DNA of 64,000 nucleotides from JAFNAG01 sp963721405 (lineage in GTDB: Bacteria > Acidobacteriota > UBA6911). Shown one piece after another: positions 36,435 to 45,583 of the stretch; the stretch's first letter is position 1, and each line of letters starts with the position of its first letter. A program made the position numbers and the translations under genes. The stretch covers positions 587,486 through 651,485 of the forward strand of contig CAVRJA010000006.1 in the NCBI GenBank assembly GCA_963721405.1, read 5' to 3'. Under the pieces are notes generated by a model. It was given only the letters and a program-made list of their open reading frames with translations, was not told the DNA's origin and did no database searches.

Positions 36435-38300
36435 ATGAGGGAGCGCGCGCTACCGCTGTTCTGCATTCTCGTTCTCTTTGCCCTGACCATTCCGGCGGCG
36501 GCGCATCAAGTGATAAAGGATCGCCCCGATGATTCCCGCGCTTTAGTTCGCCTTCTCCAGGCGAAAGGAGTTCTATCGGAGGCAGAGGCCGCCTCTGTGA
36601 TGCGGGGATCTCCTCCGGCGGAAGCCGGGAAACGACTGGCTCGGCTCCTGCTGGACAAGGGGCTGATCAGCCGTATCGAGTATGAGAGCGTAACGAATTC
36701 CCCTGAAGTTTCGGGGACGCATTCGCCGGAGATGGCGCCGCCTGCGATGCCGGAGTCGCCCGATCCCGCGGGACCCATGCTGGCGCCGGTTGAACCGCAG
36801 GCGGACAAGCCTGTCGGACAGGCAGTGCCGCCGGTGATTGCCGCCGTGGCGCCGATCCGGGCGCTGCCGCTTGCCGGAGATGCCCAGTTCAGGCCGGACG
36901 CGCTGGCGCCAGTGATCCGGATCGGGTCCGACATCAAGGTGAAGCCCTTTGGGATGCTTAAGGCGAATTTCATCAGCGACTCGTCGTCCCCGGGCGGCAA
37001 CGATTTCCCGTTGCCGGGATTTCTGGGGGATACCGGCCCCGGCAATTCCCCCGAAATGCACTTCAACGCGCGCGCGTCCCGCATCGGGGCCGATTTCGAA
37101 TGGCTCGATCCCTCGAAGGACGTCACGGTCACTGGGAGAATCGAAGCCGACTTCGAAGGCAACTTCTCCCGCGTCAACAACCGCAACATCTCCTCGATAC
37201 GGTCCAACGCTCTCCAGCTGCGGCTGGCCTATGTGCGCGTCGACAAGCGGTTCTCCGGGAAGACCAGCGCCTTTGCTCTTTTCGGCCAGGATTGGACCCC
37301 TTTCGGATCTTCCACGCTTCCGCCGATCCTGGAAACCACGGGCCTGGGCCTCGGCTATGGGATCCTGTATGAGCGCGCCCCGCAATTCCGTTTCGGGATC
37401 GGGCGGGACCTGGGTGGCGCGCGGCGCTGGAAATTCGAGCCTGAATTTGCGCTCGTCCTCCCGGCTTTCGGCAACCTGCCGGCGAACATCAGCGATCAAC
37501 TGGCAATCGGCGAGCGCCAGGGGGCCGACTCGAACCGGCCGGAAATTCAGGGCCGCCTGGTGACGCAGTTTCAGCTTGACCGTGCGCCCGGCGTGGCGCC
37601 GGCACAGTTCGTTCTGAGCGGGACGTATGGCCGCCGGCAGGCGATCGTCCTGGCCGCCAATGTGCCGGCGGCGTTCAAGACCGCCTTTCCCAGGGGCGCC
37701 ACGGTCGACAGCAGCCGGTACGGCGTAAGTGCCGAAGTGCAATTGCCGACCCGCTACTTCACGCTGCTGGCCAAAGGCTTCAACGGCGAAGACCTTCGCT
37801 TCTACTTTGTCGGCAACCTGCTTTCGAACTTCAACGACGTGTTCGGGCTGACCGGAGTTGCGCTGGCGCCGTCCATCGACGGCTCGTCCAATGTGGCGTT
37901 CGGGTTCGACGGCAGCGGAGCGGCGGCGGTTGCCCCGCAGCGTCCAGTGCGCGCCCGAGGCGGTTTCATCGATCTGGCCTTTCCTTTGTCACGCCTCTTC
38001 AATGCCAATCCGGAGGGGAGAAACGCCGGGTGGGTCTTCAGTATGCTTTACAGCTTCGACAATGCCGTGGCCCGGGATGTGCGCCATATTGCACTTGCGA
38101 CCTGCAACCGGAGCAAAAGCGACATTATCGCCGGAACGCTCTCTTACAGGCTGAACAAGTACTTCACCATCGGCTATGAGGAATCGTATTACCGGACGCG
38201 GGCTGCCGACAGAAGCGGAGCGCTGCCGCTCTATAGGGGAATTCCTTCCTACCAGTGGCATGACGTCCGGCAGCAGCTGTCCATTTTTACTAACTTTTAG
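36435..38300 (+). CDS. outer-membrane porin-like beta-barrel protein
   Basis: AAGGAG lies nine bases before the ATG. 621 residues: signal peptide (LVLFALTIPAAAHQ), then a helical segment LVRLLQAKGVLSEAEAASVM of a type seen in porins with a coiled or SHOCT-like N-terminus, a proline/alanine-rich linker (about 95-150), and a C-terminal barrel from about residue 165. The barrel starts IKVKPFGMLKANFISD and ends with aromatic IFTNF. Strands such as VTVTGRIEADFEGNF and FALFGQDWTPFGSSTLPP resemble the DcaP-like/acid-inducible porin group. A substrate is not evident. It is followed 105 bases later by the acetyl-CoA synthetase gene, so uptake of an organic acid is possible (inference). Confidence 0.75.
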   Translation: MRERALPLFCILVLFALTIPAAAHQVIKDRPDDSRALVRLLQAKGVLSEAEAASVMRGSPPAEAGKRLARLLLDKGLISRIEYESVTNSPEVSGTHSPEMAPPAMPESPDPAGPMLAPVEPQADKPVGQAVPPVIAAVAPIRALPLAGDAQFRPDALAPVIRIGSDIKVKPFGMLKANFISDSSSPGGNDFPLPGFLGDTGPGNSPEMHFNARASRIGADFEWLDPSKDVTVTGRIEADFEGNFSRVNNRNISSIRSNALQLRLAYVRVDKRFSGKTSAFALFGQDWTPFGSSTLPPILETTGLGLGYGILYERAPQFRFGIGRDLGGARRWKFEPEFALVLPAFGNLPANISDQLAIGERQGADSNRPEIQGRLVTQFQLDRAPGVAPAQFVLSGTYGRRQAIVLAANVPAAFKTAFPRGATVDSSRYGVSAEVQLPTRYFTLLAKGFNGEDLRFYFVGNLLSNFNDVFGLTGVALAPSIDGSSNVAFGFDGSGAAAVAPQRPVRARGGFIDLAFPLSRLFNANPEGRNAGWVFSMLYSFDNAVARDVRHIALATCNRSKSDIIAGTLSYRLNKYFTIGYEESYYRTRAADRSGALPLYRGIPSYQWHDVRQQLSIFTNF

Positions 38301-38405
38301 GTGTTCGCGGGGGGGCGGCACGTGCCGGACCTCCTTTCCGCGGGTGCGGGGATCACGGGTGGAATTCTCGCTTGAACAGAGAAGCAGTCGATAAGGAGCA
38401 AGACC

Positions 38406-40487
38406 ATGACAGTCCATACCAGTGAGGCCCAGATTGCCGTTCATTGGAAGGAGGAGGAGTATGTCTACCCCCCGAAGAAATTCGTGGAACAGGCGAATCT
38501 TGCCGATCCGGCCGTCAACGAACGATTCAGCGAGCGTAACTTTCCCCAGTGCTTTGAAGAGTACGCCAACATGCTCGACTGGTACGAGAAATGGCACACT
38601 GTTCTCGACGCCGGCGATCCGCCGTTCTGGAAATGGTTCGTCGGCGGCAAGATCAACGCCTCTTACAACTGCGTGGACAGACACCTGGCCAAATATAAGA
38701 ACAAGGCCGCGCTGATTTTCGTCCCCGAGCCGGAAGACGAGGACCCGGTCGTCCTGACCTACCAGGAGCTGTACGTGCGCGTGAACGAAATGGCCGCCCT
38801 GCTTCGCGATTTTGCGGGTTTGAAGGCGGGCGACCGGGTCACGATTCACATGCCCATGGTTGCGGAACTCCCGGTCACCATGCTGGCCTGCGCCCGGCTT
38901 GGAGTGATCCACTCTATGGTGTTCGGCGGCTTCAGCGGCGAGGCGTGCGGCTTGCGCGCAGCCGATTCCGGCAGCCGCGTCCTCATCTACATGGACGGCT
39001 ATTACCGCAGCGGCAAAATGATCGACCACAAAGCCGGCGCCGAGATCGCCGCCGCCACCTCCGAAAAGGAGGGGCAGCCAATCGAAAAGATCCTGGTGTG
39101 GAAGCGAACCCCGGGGAAATACTGTTCCTCAGCCCCGATGGTCAATGGACGGGACTTTTTCGTGGATGAGGTCCTGAAAGATTACCGCGGTGCGCGCATC
39201 GAGCCGGTCCCGATGGATTCGGAAGCACCGCTGTTCCTGATGTACACGAGCGGGACAACGGGCAAACCCAAGGGCTGCCAGCACCGGACCGGCGGGTACC
39301 TCGCGTATACCGCGGGGACGTCGAAGTATGTCCAGGACATCCACCCGGAGGACGTCTACTGGTGCATGGCCGACATCGGCTGGATCACCGGCCACTCCTA
39401 CATCGTCTACGGGCCGCTCGCAGTGGCGGCATCGGCAGTCATCTATGAAGGCGTTCCCGTCTATCCCGATGCAGGACGGCCCTGGCGCATCGCGGAGCGC
39501 CTGGGGGTCAATATCTTCCACACTTCGCCGACGGCCATCCGGATGCTGCGGAAGGCCGGCAGCGATGAGCCGAAGAAATACAACTATCACTTCAAACATA
39601 TGACTACGGTCGGCGAGCCGATCGAGCCGGAAGTGTGGCGGTGGTACTACGAAATCGTGGGTAAGCGCGAGGCCGTAATCGTGGACACCTGGTGGCAGAC
39701 GGAAAACGGTGGATTCCTGTGCAGCACCAAGCCCGCGCTCGATCCCATGAAGCCCGGCAGCGCCGGGCCCGGCATGCCGGGAATCTACCCCTACATCCTC
39801 GATGAACAGGGGAAGGAAATGAGCGCGGGAACCGGGAAGGCCGGCAACATCTGCATCCGAAACCCATGGCCCGGCATCATGCAGACGATCTGGGGCGACC
39901 GCGAGCGGTTCGTCCGGCAGTACTATGCGAAATACTGCAAGAATCCCCAGAGCAAAGACTGGCGCGATTGGCCGTATTTCGCGGCCGACGGCGCCCTGCA
40001 CGCCTCCGACGGCTACTTCCGCATCCTCGGCCGTGTCGACGACGTGATCAACGTGGCCGGACATCGTCTGGGGACCAAAGAGCTCGAATCCGCTTGTCTC
40101 CTGGTGCCGGAAGTCGCGGAAGCAGCAGTGGTCCCGGTAGTAGATGAGATCAAGGGACGGGTCCCGGAGATCTACATCTCGCTGAAACCGGGCTATGCTC
40201 CGAGCAAGGAGATCAATGAGCGTGTGGTCACGACGATCGAGACCATGATCGGAAAGATCGCCCGGCCGAAGCAGGTCCACATCGTTTCGGACATGCCCAA
40301 GACCCGGTCAGGGAAAATCATGCGCCGGGTCCTTGCGGCCATCTCCAACAGGATGGACACAGGGGATATCACCACGCTGGCGAATCCGGATGTGGTCGAG
40401 CAAATCCGCGTGGCTGTGCAAGGGAAGGGGAAGAAAGATCTGCGTGAGGGTCCGGATGACTTGAAGACATTCGGTTCCGTCGACTAG
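38406..40487 (+). CDS. acsA: acetyl-CoA synthetase (AMP-forming)
   Basis: 693 residues with all ANL-family motifs: YTSGTTGKPKG (ATP phosphate loop), WWQTENGG, GRVDDVINVAGHRLGTKELE (hinge) and the C-terminal PKTRSGKIMRR. The Lys of the last motif is the residue acetylated in Acs enzymes, which switches off adenylation. It makes acetyl-CoA from acetate, ATP and CoA. An N-terminal extension (about 60 residues) precedes the usual start FPQCFEEYANMLDWYEKW; a propionyl-CoA specificity cannot be excluded. Downstream genes encode an AcuB-like protein, an AcuC-like deacetylase and a GNAT acetyltransferase, fitting control by lysine acetylation. AAGGAGCA precedes the ATG. Confidence 0.93.
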   Translation: MTVHTSEAQIAVHWKEEEYVYPPKKFVEQANLADPAVNERFSERNFPQCFEEYANMLDWYEKWHTVLDAGDPPFWKWFVGGKINASYNCVDRHLAKYKNKAALIFVPEPEDEDPVVLTYQELYVRVNEMAALLRDFAGLKAGDRVTIHMPMVAELPVTMLACARLGVIHSMVFGGFSGEACGLRAADSGSRVLIYMDGYYRSGKMIDHKAGAEIAAATSEKEGQPIEKILVWKRTPGKYCSSAPMVNGRDFFVDEVLKDYRGARIEPVPMDSEAPLFLMYTSGTTGKPKGCQHRTGGYLAYTAGTSKYVQDIHPEDVYWCMADIGWITGHSYIVYGPLAVAASAVIYEGVPVYPDAGRPWRIAERLGVNIFHTSPTAIRMLRKAGSDEPKKYNYHFKHMTTVGEPIEPEVWRWYYEIVGKREAVIVDTWWQTENGGFLCSTKPALDPMKPGSAGPGMPGIYPYILDEQGKEMSAGTGKAGNICIRNPWPGIMQTIWGDRERFVRQYYAKYCKNPQSKDWRDWPYFAADGALHASDGYFRILGRVDDVINVAGHRLGTKELESACLLVPEVAEAAVVPVVDEIKGRVPEIYISLKPGYAPSKEINERVVTTIETMIGKIARPKQVHIVSDMPKTRSGKIMRRVLAAISNRMDTGDITTLANPDVVEQIRVAVQGKGKKDLREGPDDLKTFGSVD

Positions 40488-40581
40488 AATCCCGACAAAC
40501 ACCGGCGCCCGGGGGTCTGCGTTCGCAACCGCCTGGGCGCCAAACGACGTTCTCATACTAACCGCGATGTGAGGAGCAGAT

Positions 40582-41211
40582 ATGCTGGTCCGTGACATCA
40601 TGAGAAGTCCGGTCATCACCATATCACCGGGCACCACGCTGCAGGACGCGTACCGAATCATGCAGGAGAAGGGCATACGGCATCTGCCGGTGCTCGAACA
40701 AGACCGGTTGGCCGGGATCGTCACCGACCGCGACCTCCGGCTGGCGACGAGCGCGCTCTCCGCTTCGCCCTTCCCGCCGGGAGGCAGGGTCTCGGAAGTG
40801 ATGTGCCGCTCACCGCTGACAGCCGACCCCATGGATCCGGTTGAAGACGCCGCGCGCACGATGCGGGAGCAGAAGATCGGGTGCCTGCCGGTGATGGACG
40901 ACGCGCGGCTGGCCGGCATCATTACGGGCATCGATCTATTGGACGCGCTCATGCGCATGACCGGCGTCGACAAACCCTCGGGCCGCCTGGAGGTGCGCCT
41001 CCCGGATTACCCCGGGGAACTGGCGCGGCTCACCGCCTTTATGAGCCACCGCGGCCTGAACGTTCATTCCATCCTCACCTATCCGGAGGGGCCGGGTAAT
41101 GTTCGCGCGGTGCTCCGCATCGGGTCCATCGAAGTGCGGATGATCGCGCGGGATCTGCGCCGCTCCGAGTTCGAAGTTCTCTGGCCTCCCGAAAAACCAT
41201 GCCCTCGGTAA
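40582..41211 (+). CDS. acuB: AcuB-like CBS-CBS-ACT protein
   Basis: 209 residues: two CBS repeats (MLVRDIMRSPVITISPGTTL from residue 1, and VSEVMCRSPLTADPMDPVED around 72) and a C-terminal ACT-like domain (RLEVRLPDYPGELARLTAFM). This is the architecture of Bacillus AcuB, encoded beside the acetyltransferase AcuA and deacetylase AcuC. CBS pairs usually sense adenine nucleotides, so energy-state input is likely (inference). GAGGAGCAGAT precedes the ATG. Its last 13 bases overlap the deacetylase gene, showing co-translation. Confidence 0.85.
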   Translation: MLVRDIMRSPVITISPGTTLQDAYRIMQEKGIRHLPVLEQDRLAGIVTDRDLRLATSALSASPFPPGGRVSEVMCRSPLTADPMDPVEDAARTMREQKIGCLPVMDDARLAGIITGIDLLDALMRMTGVDKPSGRLEVRLPDYPGELARLTAFMSHRGLNVHSILTYPEGPGNVRAVLRIGSIEVRMIARDLRRSEFEVLWPPEKPCPR

Positions 41212-42332
41212 TCTACCACCCGGCCTACCGGAAATACGCGTTCGGCGAGGACCATCCGTTCAGCCCGCTGCGAGCCGAGATGACCCTCGAGCTCCTGCGC
41301 GCGCTCGGTCATGAGGTGCGGACCGAGGCGCCGGAACCCGCCACGCGTGAGGACATCCTCACCATCCATGCGGACTACTACGTGCGCCGGGTGGAGGAGT
41401 TGAGCGGAGGTCTGGCCGTCCCCGACCGTGAAGAATACGGCCTGGGAACGCCCGACAATCCCGCCTTTCCGGGAATGGAGGAGGCGGCGCGCTGGCTGGC
41501 GGGGGGCACACTGCTAGGGGCGCGGCTCATCAGCGAAAGGGGAGAGAAGCGTGTGCTGCAGCTGGGTGGGGGACTGCACCACGCGCACCGCAATTTCGCT
41601 TCGGGATTTTGCATATACAACGATCTTGCCGTCGCGATCCATCACCTCACCAGCCGGGGGCTCTGGGTCGCCTACCTGGACATCGACGTACACCACGGGG
41701 ACGGGGTTCAACAGATCCTTTACGAAGACAAGCGCGTAATGACGATCAGCCTGCACGAGTCGGGGAAGTATCTCTTCCCGGGCACGGGAGAAATCCACGA
41801 GCTCGGTTTCGGGTTGGGGCGCGGCCTGAAGCTGAACCTGCCGCTCGAACCATTCACCGAGGGGGACAGTTACATGGAGGTCTTCGATCGGGTCGTGCCG
41901 GCGGCCCTGCGCCAGTTCCAGCCCGGTGTGCTGGTTGTCCAGGCAGGCGCGGATGCGCATTTCGACGATCCCCTCGCCGACTTGATGTTGACGACGCACG
42001 ATTACGAAGCGATCTTCCGGCGCATTTTCGACCTCGCCGACAGCCTCACATCCGGCAGGGTCCTGTTCACTCTTGGGGGCGGCTATTCACTGCGCGCCGC
42101 ACCACGGGTGTGGACGATCCTCTACCTGCTGATGCACGGTTTGCCCGTGACCTCCGGCCTGCCGGAGGACTGGAGGGAGAAGTGGACGCGCCTCGCGGGA
42201 GGAGCTCTTCCGAGGACGCTGCACGATCCTGATCCCGGCCACGCCGGCATCCCCAACCGCGGGGAAATCGTGCACCGCAACCGGCAGGTGGCTCAGCGGC
42301 TTCTCGACGCAGCCGCACGCTACTGGTTTTGA
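41199..42332 (+). CDS. acuC: AcuC-like (histone-deacetylase family) deacetylase
   Basis: 377 residues, class I HDAC fold. Catalytic His pair at 127-128 in GGGLHHAH, Zn ligands in DIDVHHGDGVQ (161-171) and in QAGADAHFDDPL, and the closing loop TLGGGYS. In Bacillus AcuC removes the acetyl group from the acetyl-CoA synthetase lysine, restoring activity; the same job is inferred here from gene order (acsA, acuB, acuC, GNAT fusion). Overlaps acuB by 13 bases. About 75 bases separate it from the next gene. Confidence 0.9.
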   Translation: MPSVIYHPAYRKYAFGEDHPFSPLRAEMTLELLRALGHEVRTEAPEPATREDILTIHADYYVRRVEELSGGLAVPDREEYGLGTPDNPAFPGMEEAARWLAGGTLLGARLISERGEKRVLQLGGGLHHAHRNFASGFCIYNDLAVAIHHLTSRGLWVAYLDIDVHHGDGVQQILYEDKRVMTISLHESGKYLFPGTGEIHELGFGLGRGLKLNLPLEPFTEGDSYMEVFDRVVPAALRQFQPGVLVVQAGADAHFDDPLADLMLTTHDYEAIFRRIFDLADSLTSGRVLFTLGGGYSLRAAPRVWTILYLLMHGLPVTSGLPEDWREKWTRLAGGALPRTLHDPDPGHAGIPNRGEIVHRNRQVAQRLLDAAARYWF

Positions 42333-42407
42333 AAACCTGGTCGATTCCCGCAACCGCACGAAAATTCGTAGCCGCTCGGGGCCCCTGACCTTATAATTGA
42401 CATACCC

Positions 42408-44852
42408 ATGTTTCGAATCATTCCCGAAGGAAAGAACTTCAGCGAATATGTCCTGCTCCGTGACGGACAAAGCGTGTGCCTGCGCACCGCCACGGAAGCG
42501 GACATCCCCGCGGTCGAAGCGCTCATGCGCAGCGTTTCCCCCGAAAGTCTGCAGATGCGTTTCATGGGCGCCATTGCGCATGTGTCCCGCTCGGTGATCG
42601 CGACTCTGTGCAGCGGTGAACCGGGAGATCGCCTGTCTTTGCTGGCGGTGATCGGGCAGGAAGCAGATTCCCGAGTGGTCGGGATCGGCAATTACCTTTC
42701 TCTCGGGGTCGGGGGGAAAGCCGAGGTCGCATTCCTGGTTCAGGACGAGTACCAGGGGCGCGGCGTCAGTACGCTGCTGCTGGAGCGGTTGGCCGGGATC
42801 GCCGCTGGCCACGGTTTCGTCGGGTTTGAGGCCGAGGTTCTCTACGAGAACCAGGCGATGATCAACGTCTTCCGCGATTCCGGTTTCGAGGTGCAGCAGG
42901 GACTCGATGGCGGCAGCATCCACGTGACGTTCCCGGTCAGCGGACTGGCCTCACTGCGGGAACGCGTCGAGCTTCGCGACCGAATCGCCACGGCCAACTC
43001 GCTGGTCCCGCTGCTGCAGCCGCGCACTGTCGCCGTAGTGGGCGCATCGCGAGACCCCGATGCCATGGGCAGCTTGATTTTTCGCGACATCCTGCGCGGC
43101 GATTTCCGCGGCACCGTCTATCCGGTGAACAACCAGGCCGGCTCGGTGCACGGCGTTCGCGCCTATTCGTCGGTAGGCGAGCTGCCCGAGCGCGCCGACC
43201 TGGCCGTTGTCGCCGTTCCGGCGGGCAAGGTGCTGGGGGTGGCGGACGAAGCGCTGCACTGCGGGACAAAAGGACTGCTTGTCATCACCTCCGGATTTGC
43301 CGAGAGCGGCGCTGAGGGTGCGGCCGAGCAGAAAAAGCTGCTGGAAATGGTGCGGTCGCACGGCGCGCGGCTGATCGGGCCGAATTGCCTGGGCATCATG
43401 AACACCCATCCGGATGTCAGCCTGAACGCCAGCCTGGCCCCGCAAATGCCCCCGCGCGGGCGCATCGGATTTTATTCCCACTCGGCCGCGCTGGGCCTGG
43501 TGATCCTGAATTATGCCGCCGAGCGGGGCCTGGGATTTTCCACGTTCGTCTCCGCGGGGAATCGCGCCGACGTTTCCGGCAACGACCTGCTGCAATTCTG
43601 GGAAGAAGACCCGTCCACGGACATCGCGTTGCTTTACCTCGAGACCTTCGGGAACGCGCGGCGGTTTGCGCGCATCGCGCGCCGCATTTCCTATCGCAAG
43701 CCTGTCCTGTGCGTGAAGAGCGCGCGCAGCCGGGCCGGAGGCGCCATGGCCCGCGCCCACATCGGCGCGGTGGTCCTCAGCGACACCGAGGTCGATGTCC
43801 TGTTCCGCCAGGCAGGCGTAATCCGCGCCGACACTCTCGAGGAACTGTTCGACGTCGCCGTGCTTCTGGCTCACCAGCCGCTGCCGCGCGGGAACAGGGT
43901 GGCCATCATCAGCAATTCCGGCGGCGTCCTGACGATCTGCGCCGATGCGTGCGAGGCCCACGGCCTCGTCGTCGCCGGCCCGGGCGCGATCGACCTCGGA
44001 CCGCTCGCGACCGTGGAAGCGTACGAGCGCGCCGTGCAGGAAACCATGGAACACGGGGATGTGGACGCGCTCATCGCCATCTTTGCCTGTGTCGGCGATT
44101 GCGACCCGAACCTCGTCGGGCGCGGGATCCGCCGGGGGGTGCTGCGCGCCGAGCGCCGGACCGGCGTCTCCAAGCCCGCGCTCCTCTGCCTGATGGGGGC
44201 TGCGGGGGCGGTGAGGTTCGGCGCCGAGAAGGCCGGTGGGCCAGTGCCGGCCCGCCACGTGTTCCCCTCCTATCGCTTCCCCGAATCGGCTGCGGCAGCC
44301 CTGGGGCGCGCGGCGCAATACGGCGACTTCCGCCGGCGGCCGGGAGGGAGGATCCTCTGGTACGAGGACGTCGACTCCGGGACGGCGCGGCAGGAAGTCA
44401 AATCGATGATTGAATCGGCCTCCGGTGATGTGCTCTGGCTGGAAGGCGCGCCGGCGTGGAAAATTCTCCGGTATTTCGGCATTCAAACCGTCGCCGCCGC
44501 GAGCATTCCCGGCCCCGCCGATCCTGAATACGCCGTGCTCGAGGTCCGGTCGGATCCCAACTTCGGGCCGCTGATCTGCCTGTTGCGGGAGGGGAAACCG
44601 CCGCTCGTGCGCATCACGCCGCTGAGCGACCATGATATCCGCGAGATCGTGGAGATCGGCGAAATTCCCGCCGAGTGTGGCGTCGAGGAACTTCTCGGCA
44701 GGATCTCGCAGCTCATTGAGGAACTCCCCTGGCTTTGCGGCATGCAAGCCGAGATCCACCGCTCCCACCCGGCCCCGGACCGCTGCGCCGTCGTCCTGAG
44801 CAACGACGTCACGCTCGGCTTCTTCCGTCACCTTGGGGTCGGACCCGGATAA
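42408..44852 (+). CDS. GNAT acetyltransferase fused to acyl-CoA-synthetase-like (NDP-forming) domains
   Basis: 814 residues. N-terminal GNAT domain (about 15-165) has an acetyl-CoA loop VQDEYQGRGVSTLLLERLAG. From about 195 follow a CoA-binding domain (VAVVGASRDPDAMG), a succinyl-CoA-ligase-like domain (GPNCLGIMNTHPD, FYSHSAALG) and a degenerate ATP-grasp remnant (FGIQTVAAAS jumping to VLEVRSDPNFGPLICL). These are the parts of Pat/PatZ protein acetyltransferases, with GNAT placed first rather than last. Pat acetylates Acs to shut it off. About 100 residues of the ATP-grasp lobe are missing, so the synthetase part cannot be catalytic and may only bind ligand. Its target is inferred from the adjoining acsA-acuB-acuC genes. 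Confidence 0.83.
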   Translation: MFRIIPEGKNFSEYVLLRDGQSVCLRTATEADIPAVEALMRSVSPESLQMRFMGAIAHVSRSVIATLCSGEPGDRLSLLAVIGQEADSRVVGIGNYLSLGVGGKAEVAFLVQDEYQGRGVSTLLLERLAGIAAGHGFVGFEAEVLYENQAMINVFRDSGFEVQQGLDGGSIHVTFPVSGLASLRERVELRDRIATANSLVPLLQPRTVAVVGASRDPDAMGSLIFRDILRGDFRGTVYPVNNQAGSVHGVRAYSSVGELPERADLAVVAVPAGKVLGVADEALHCGTKGLLVITSGFAESGAEGAAEQKKLLEMVRSHGARLIGPNCLGIMNTHPDVSLNASLAPQMPPRGRIGFYSHSAALGLVILNYAAERGLGFSTFVSAGNRADVSGNDLLQFWEEDPSTDIALLYLETFGNARRFARIARRISYRKPVLCVKSARSRAGGAMARAHIGAVVLSDTEVDVLFRQAGVIRADTLEELFDVAVLLAHQPLPRGNRVAIISNSGGVLTICADACEAHGLVVAGPGAIDLGPLATVEAYERAVQETMEHGDVDALIAIFACVGDCDPNLVGRGIRRGVLRAERRTGVSKPALLCLMGAAGAVRFGAEKAGGPVPARHVFPSYRFPESAAAALGRAAQYGDFRRRPGGRILWYEDVDSGTARQEVKSMIESASGDVLWLEGAPAWKILRYFGIQTVAAASIPGPADPEYAVLEVRSDPNFGPLICLLREGKPPLVRITPLSDHDIREIVEIGEIPAECGVEELLGRISQLIEELPWLCGMQAEIHRSHPAPDRCAVVLSNDVTLGFFRHLGVGPG

Positions 44853-44861
44853 ATCTATAGG

Positions 44862-45230
44862 ATGATCATAGATGAAACAGCCGGCTCCGGCGGCGATCTG
44901 CTTCCCTGGATGTTCCGTAAGCTGAAGCTGGGAACGCTGGTCGGCAAACGAACCTGGGGTGGGCTCGTGGGCACGCTCGGCTTCCCGGTGCTCATGGACG
45001 GCGGTTCGGTCACCGCTCCCAATCTCGCTATCTGGACCCCGGAGGAAGGTTGGCCAGTCGAAAACGTCGGCGTTCCGCCCGACATCGAGGTTGAGCAGAC
45101 TCCGGCCGATGTCATAGCAGGACGCGATCCTCAGTTGGAGAAGGCCATCCAGGTGATCATGGATGAGCTGAAGAAAAACCCGGTCCAGGAGCCGAAACGC
45201 CCGCCCTATCCGGTCAGGATCAAGAAATGA
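44862..45230 (+). pseudogene. C-terminal fragment of a tricorn-type protease
   Basis: The 122 residues match only the final part of the S41-type catalytic end of tricorn protease. ETAGSGGDLLPWMFRKL contains the nucleophile Ser of the family; KRTWGGLVGTLGFPVLMDGG, VTAPNLAIW, and ENVGVPPDIEVE then RDPQLEKAI follow. Tricorn proteins are about 1,050-1,100 residues, so the beta-propellers, PDZ and first catalytic part (about 900 residues) are absent. It begins 10 bases after the preceding stop, with no room for the rest. It is therefore a remnant brought next to the acetylation genes; expression from the operon is possible but activity is unlikely. Confidence 0.8.
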
Positions 45231-45282
45231 TACCGGGGATCGAAATCAGGCCCTGTGCCCAATTGCTCTTGGTCACATTCTT

Positions 45283-45478
45283 TCGCGAAACTCAATCATT
45301 GTCCCGCCTGGTCCTGGACGTGGACCTGAACCTCGACTTGGACGTGGTCAGCCTTCTTGGTGTAACCTTTCGCGAATGAGGCACTTATATCGGGTCAAGG
45401 GCGGTTGCCGGGTCTACGTCCACGTCCAGGTCCAAGTCCAAGTCTAGGTCCAGGTCCGATGACCTTGGAGTTTCGCGA
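45283..45478. repeat. 196-bp inverted-repeat element with GGACNT hexamer arrays
   Basis: Outer arms TCGCGAAACTC (45283-45293) and GAGTTTCGCGA (45468-45478) are exact complements. Inside, 45313-45347 carries six-base-periodic GGACGTGGACCTGAACCTCG and 45414-45457 the complementary ACGTCCAGGTCCAAGTCCAA-type array, so the two can pair. A further TTTCGCGAA copy is at 45368-45376. It fills most of the gap between the tricorn remnant and pbpC. No open frame is credible here. Confidence 0.65.
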
Positions 45479-45583
45479 CAGAAAGCAGTTACTTGATCTG
45501 GCGGCACTTACTTACGTCTGGGACCACTCTTGGCAAAGCGCCAGCCGGTCCCGTCCGGCGGCCGGGACCTACTGGCGGCGCCG

